14,146 bases of DNA from Actinomycetota bacterium (lineage in GTDB: Bacteria; Actinomycetota; Thermoleophilia; UBA2241): assembly GCA_003164655.1 (NCBI GenBank), contig PLTW01000062.1, positions 1 to 14,146 on the forward strand, read 5' to 3'. Shown in pieces: positions 12,913-14,146 of the stretch. Made by a program: the position numbers and the translations under genes. Position 1 is the stretch's first letter. The number at the start of each line of letters is the position of its first letter. Under the pieces are notes generated by a model. That model had not been told where the DNA came from and did not search any database. It worked only from the letters and a program-made list of their open reading frames with translations.

Positions 12913-14146
12913 GTGAGAACGACCAAGCATCTTCTGGTCCTTGCCACAGCGCTACTTCTGGTCACCCTTGTCGTCCCGGCAGTCTCCAGCGCCTCCAGCG
13001 CGGCACCTGCGGCTCAACATCGAGCCACAGCGCTTACTAAAAGTACCCGCATTCTAGAGAAGCGAATCAACGTCCTGTTACGGCATTCTTCACAGCCGGG
13101 CGTGCGAGCAGCCATTCTTCGTCGGATAGCGCAGACCGGCGCGACCGTGATCACGGTCAACGGCCGCGTGATCCAGCTCAACCGGATCGTCCTCTCCATG
13201 AGCACCGCCAACAAGACGACCCGGACGGCCGTCCTGGCGCTCGATGCCAAACTGATCCGCGTCGACAACGTGACGCTGAGAGTCGATCAAGGGGCGCGCC
13301 TCGGGCTTCGCTCTCATCTCTCTCGTCGGGTCACCGGGCTCACGCGCCGTTTGAGCCTGCTCCGGGCCGGCATCCTGGCAAAGCGGCACCCGCATCCCAA
13401 GCCCCCCGCCCCCACTCCCAGCCCGACGCCCAAGCCCACTACGACTCCGACGCCCAAGCCCACCACGACTCCCACTCCCAACCCGACGCCCAAGCCCACC
13501 GCGACTCCCACTCCCAACCCGACGCCGACGCCCCCTCACGTCATCGTCATCTCCCCGCCGACCACAAGCGATGCCGCCGCCTACATTCAGGCGGCCCTGA
13601 ACGGTGCTCCGTCGGGCAGCACAGTGCAGCTGCCGGCGGGTACCTTCAGCCTCGTCGCCGACCACGTCATCGGCGGCGATCTCGACTGCAACCTGAACGT
13701 CCCTGATGGCGTCACGATCAAGGGCGCCGGTATCGGGCAGACAGTGCTCGTGGGCAACGGCTCGACCTCGTGCAACGTCGTCGCCGCCGTTCACGCCAGC
13801 GGCATCACGGTCAGCGACATGACGATCATGGCCCCTGTGGCGCGCCGCAACGCGACCATGCAGGACGGCTTCAAGGCCGAGGCCTGCAAGAACGTCACGA
13901 TCGCCCGCGTCGACACTCAGAACCTCTACATGGCGATCGCCGTCTACGGCTGCCAGCAGGTGACCTATGACAGCTGCACCGGGGAGTATGACTCGACCGC
14001 CTTCTCGGCCCTCGACATCTCGATCGACACCACCATCTACACAGGGACCAGCGGCATCACGGTTACCAACTGCACGGCCTCGGCCAACTACGGCCACGGC
14101 TTCCGCTTCTACGGCCTCGATGCCAGCCACCGCGTCACAAACTTCG
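12913..14146 (+). CDS. Secreted right-handed beta-helix protein with Pro-Thr linker (5' part, cut by window end)
   Basis: Open from GTG at 12913 to the window end (411 codons, no stop); GAGGAG at 12901-12906 is the ribosome binding site. Residues 1-27 are a signal peptide: basic start, hydrophobic LLVLATALLLVTLVV, then PAVSSA with likely cleavage nearby. Residues about 37-157 form an Arg/Lys-rich, mainly helical domain that I do not recognise. Residues about 159-208 are a Pro/Thr/Lys linker made of PTPKPT/PTPNPT-like repeats. From about 219 (SDAAAYIQAALNG...TVQLPAGTFSL...VTIKGAGIGQTVLVG) it becomes a right-handed parallel beta-helix of the pectate-lyase-like class, with repeating NVTI/GITV strands and several cysteines. 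Polysaccharide lyase, hydrolase or structural adhesin are all possible; catalytic residues may lie beyond the window. The fucose and glycosyltransferase neighbours suggest a link to surface glycans. Confidence 0.88.
   Translation, partial: MRTTKHLLVLATALLLVTLVVPAVSSASSAAPAAQHRATALTKSTRILEKRINVLLRHSSQPGVRAAILRRIAQTGATVITVNGRVIQLNRIVLSMSTANKTTRTAVLALDAKLIRVDNVTLRVDQGARLGLRSHLSRRVTGLTRRLSLLRAGILAKRHPHPKPPAPTPSPTPKPTTTPTPKPTTTPTPNPTPKPTATPTPNPTPTPPHVIVISPPTTSDAAAYIQAALNGAPSGSTVQLPAGTFSLVADHVIGGDLDCNLNVPDGVTIKGAGIGQTVLVGNGSTSCNVVAAVHASGITVSDMTIMAPVARRNATMQDGFKAEACKNVTIARVDTQNLYMAIAVYGCQQVTYDSCTGEYDSTAFSALDISIDTTIYTGTSGITVTNCTASANYGHGFRFYGLDASHRVTNF
13388..13537 (+). repeat. Degenerate Pro-Thr repeat tract (linker)
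   Basis: Variants of CCGACGCCCAAGCCCACC and ACTCCCACTCCCAACCCG recur in tandem and encode PTPKPT and TPTPNP units. This is the linker between the N-terminal basic domain and the beta-helix of the secreted protein. Such linkers are often glycosylated and span the cell wall in actinobacterial exported proteins; that is family knowledge, not shown here. Confidence 0.85.

Noticed and set aside
13388..13537. CRISPR-like repeat array
   Set aside because: The repeats are in-frame, degenerate, have no unique spacers and encode a Pro-Thr linker.
13090..14130. 346-codon minus-strand open frame opposite the secreted protein
   Set aside because: The plus frame encodes a coherent signal peptide, linker and beta-helix; the minus translation is repetitive Gly/Val/Arg/Asp typical of an antisense shadow.

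Overview
This window comes from a high-GC bacterium. G or C dominates third codon positions, GTG starts are common, and the proteins carry Ala/Gly/Pro-rich inserts. The most likely source is Actinomycetota, possibly a deep lineage such as Thermoleophilia. Supporting points are an aspartokinase of the Corynebacterium two-product kind followed directly by asd, a GT87-like mannosyltransferase-type membrane enzyme, and a secreted protein with a Pro-Thr linker. The taxonomic call is an inference without a database search.

Region 1 (111-4034, plus strand) is a tight probable operon. Aspartokinase (with a likely internal start for a regulatory beta subunit) and aspartate-semialdehyde dehydrogenase make the first two steps of the Lys/Thr/Met/diaminopimelate pathway. 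They overlap by 8 bp. Thioredoxin reductase overlaps asd by 4 bp, and thioredoxin and a small 4-oxalocrotonate-tautomerase-like protein follow. Region 2 (4048-8070, minus strand) holds ileS and, 15 bp downstream of it, a SAM-dependent methyltransferase. The IleRS carries the altered GxHH form of the class I HIGH signature.

Region 3 (8310-10251, plus strand) is divergent from ileS and encodes two membrane proteins, a GtrA-family protein and a GT-C/GT87-like glycosyltransferase. Region 4 (10292-12521, minus strand) converges on region 3 across a hairpin. It encodes GDP-L-fucose synthase and GDP-mannose 4,6-dehydratase, the two enzymes that turn GDP-mannose into GDP-L-fucose. Regions 3 and 4 together look like part of a surface-glycan locus.

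Region 5 (12522-14146) is a 391-bp intergenic stretch with several closely spaced hairpins. It is followed by the 5' part of a plus-strand gene, cut off by the window end, for a secreted protein: signal peptide, a basic helical domain I do not recognise, a Pro-Thr linker, then a right-handed beta-helix.

Most of the window is ordinary housekeeping. The points most worth a second look are the GSHH signature in IleRS, the structured leader and unknown N-terminal domain of the secreted protein, and the possible non-AUG (AUC) start of GDP-fucose synthase. I see no CRISPR array, transposase, tRNA or rRNA.
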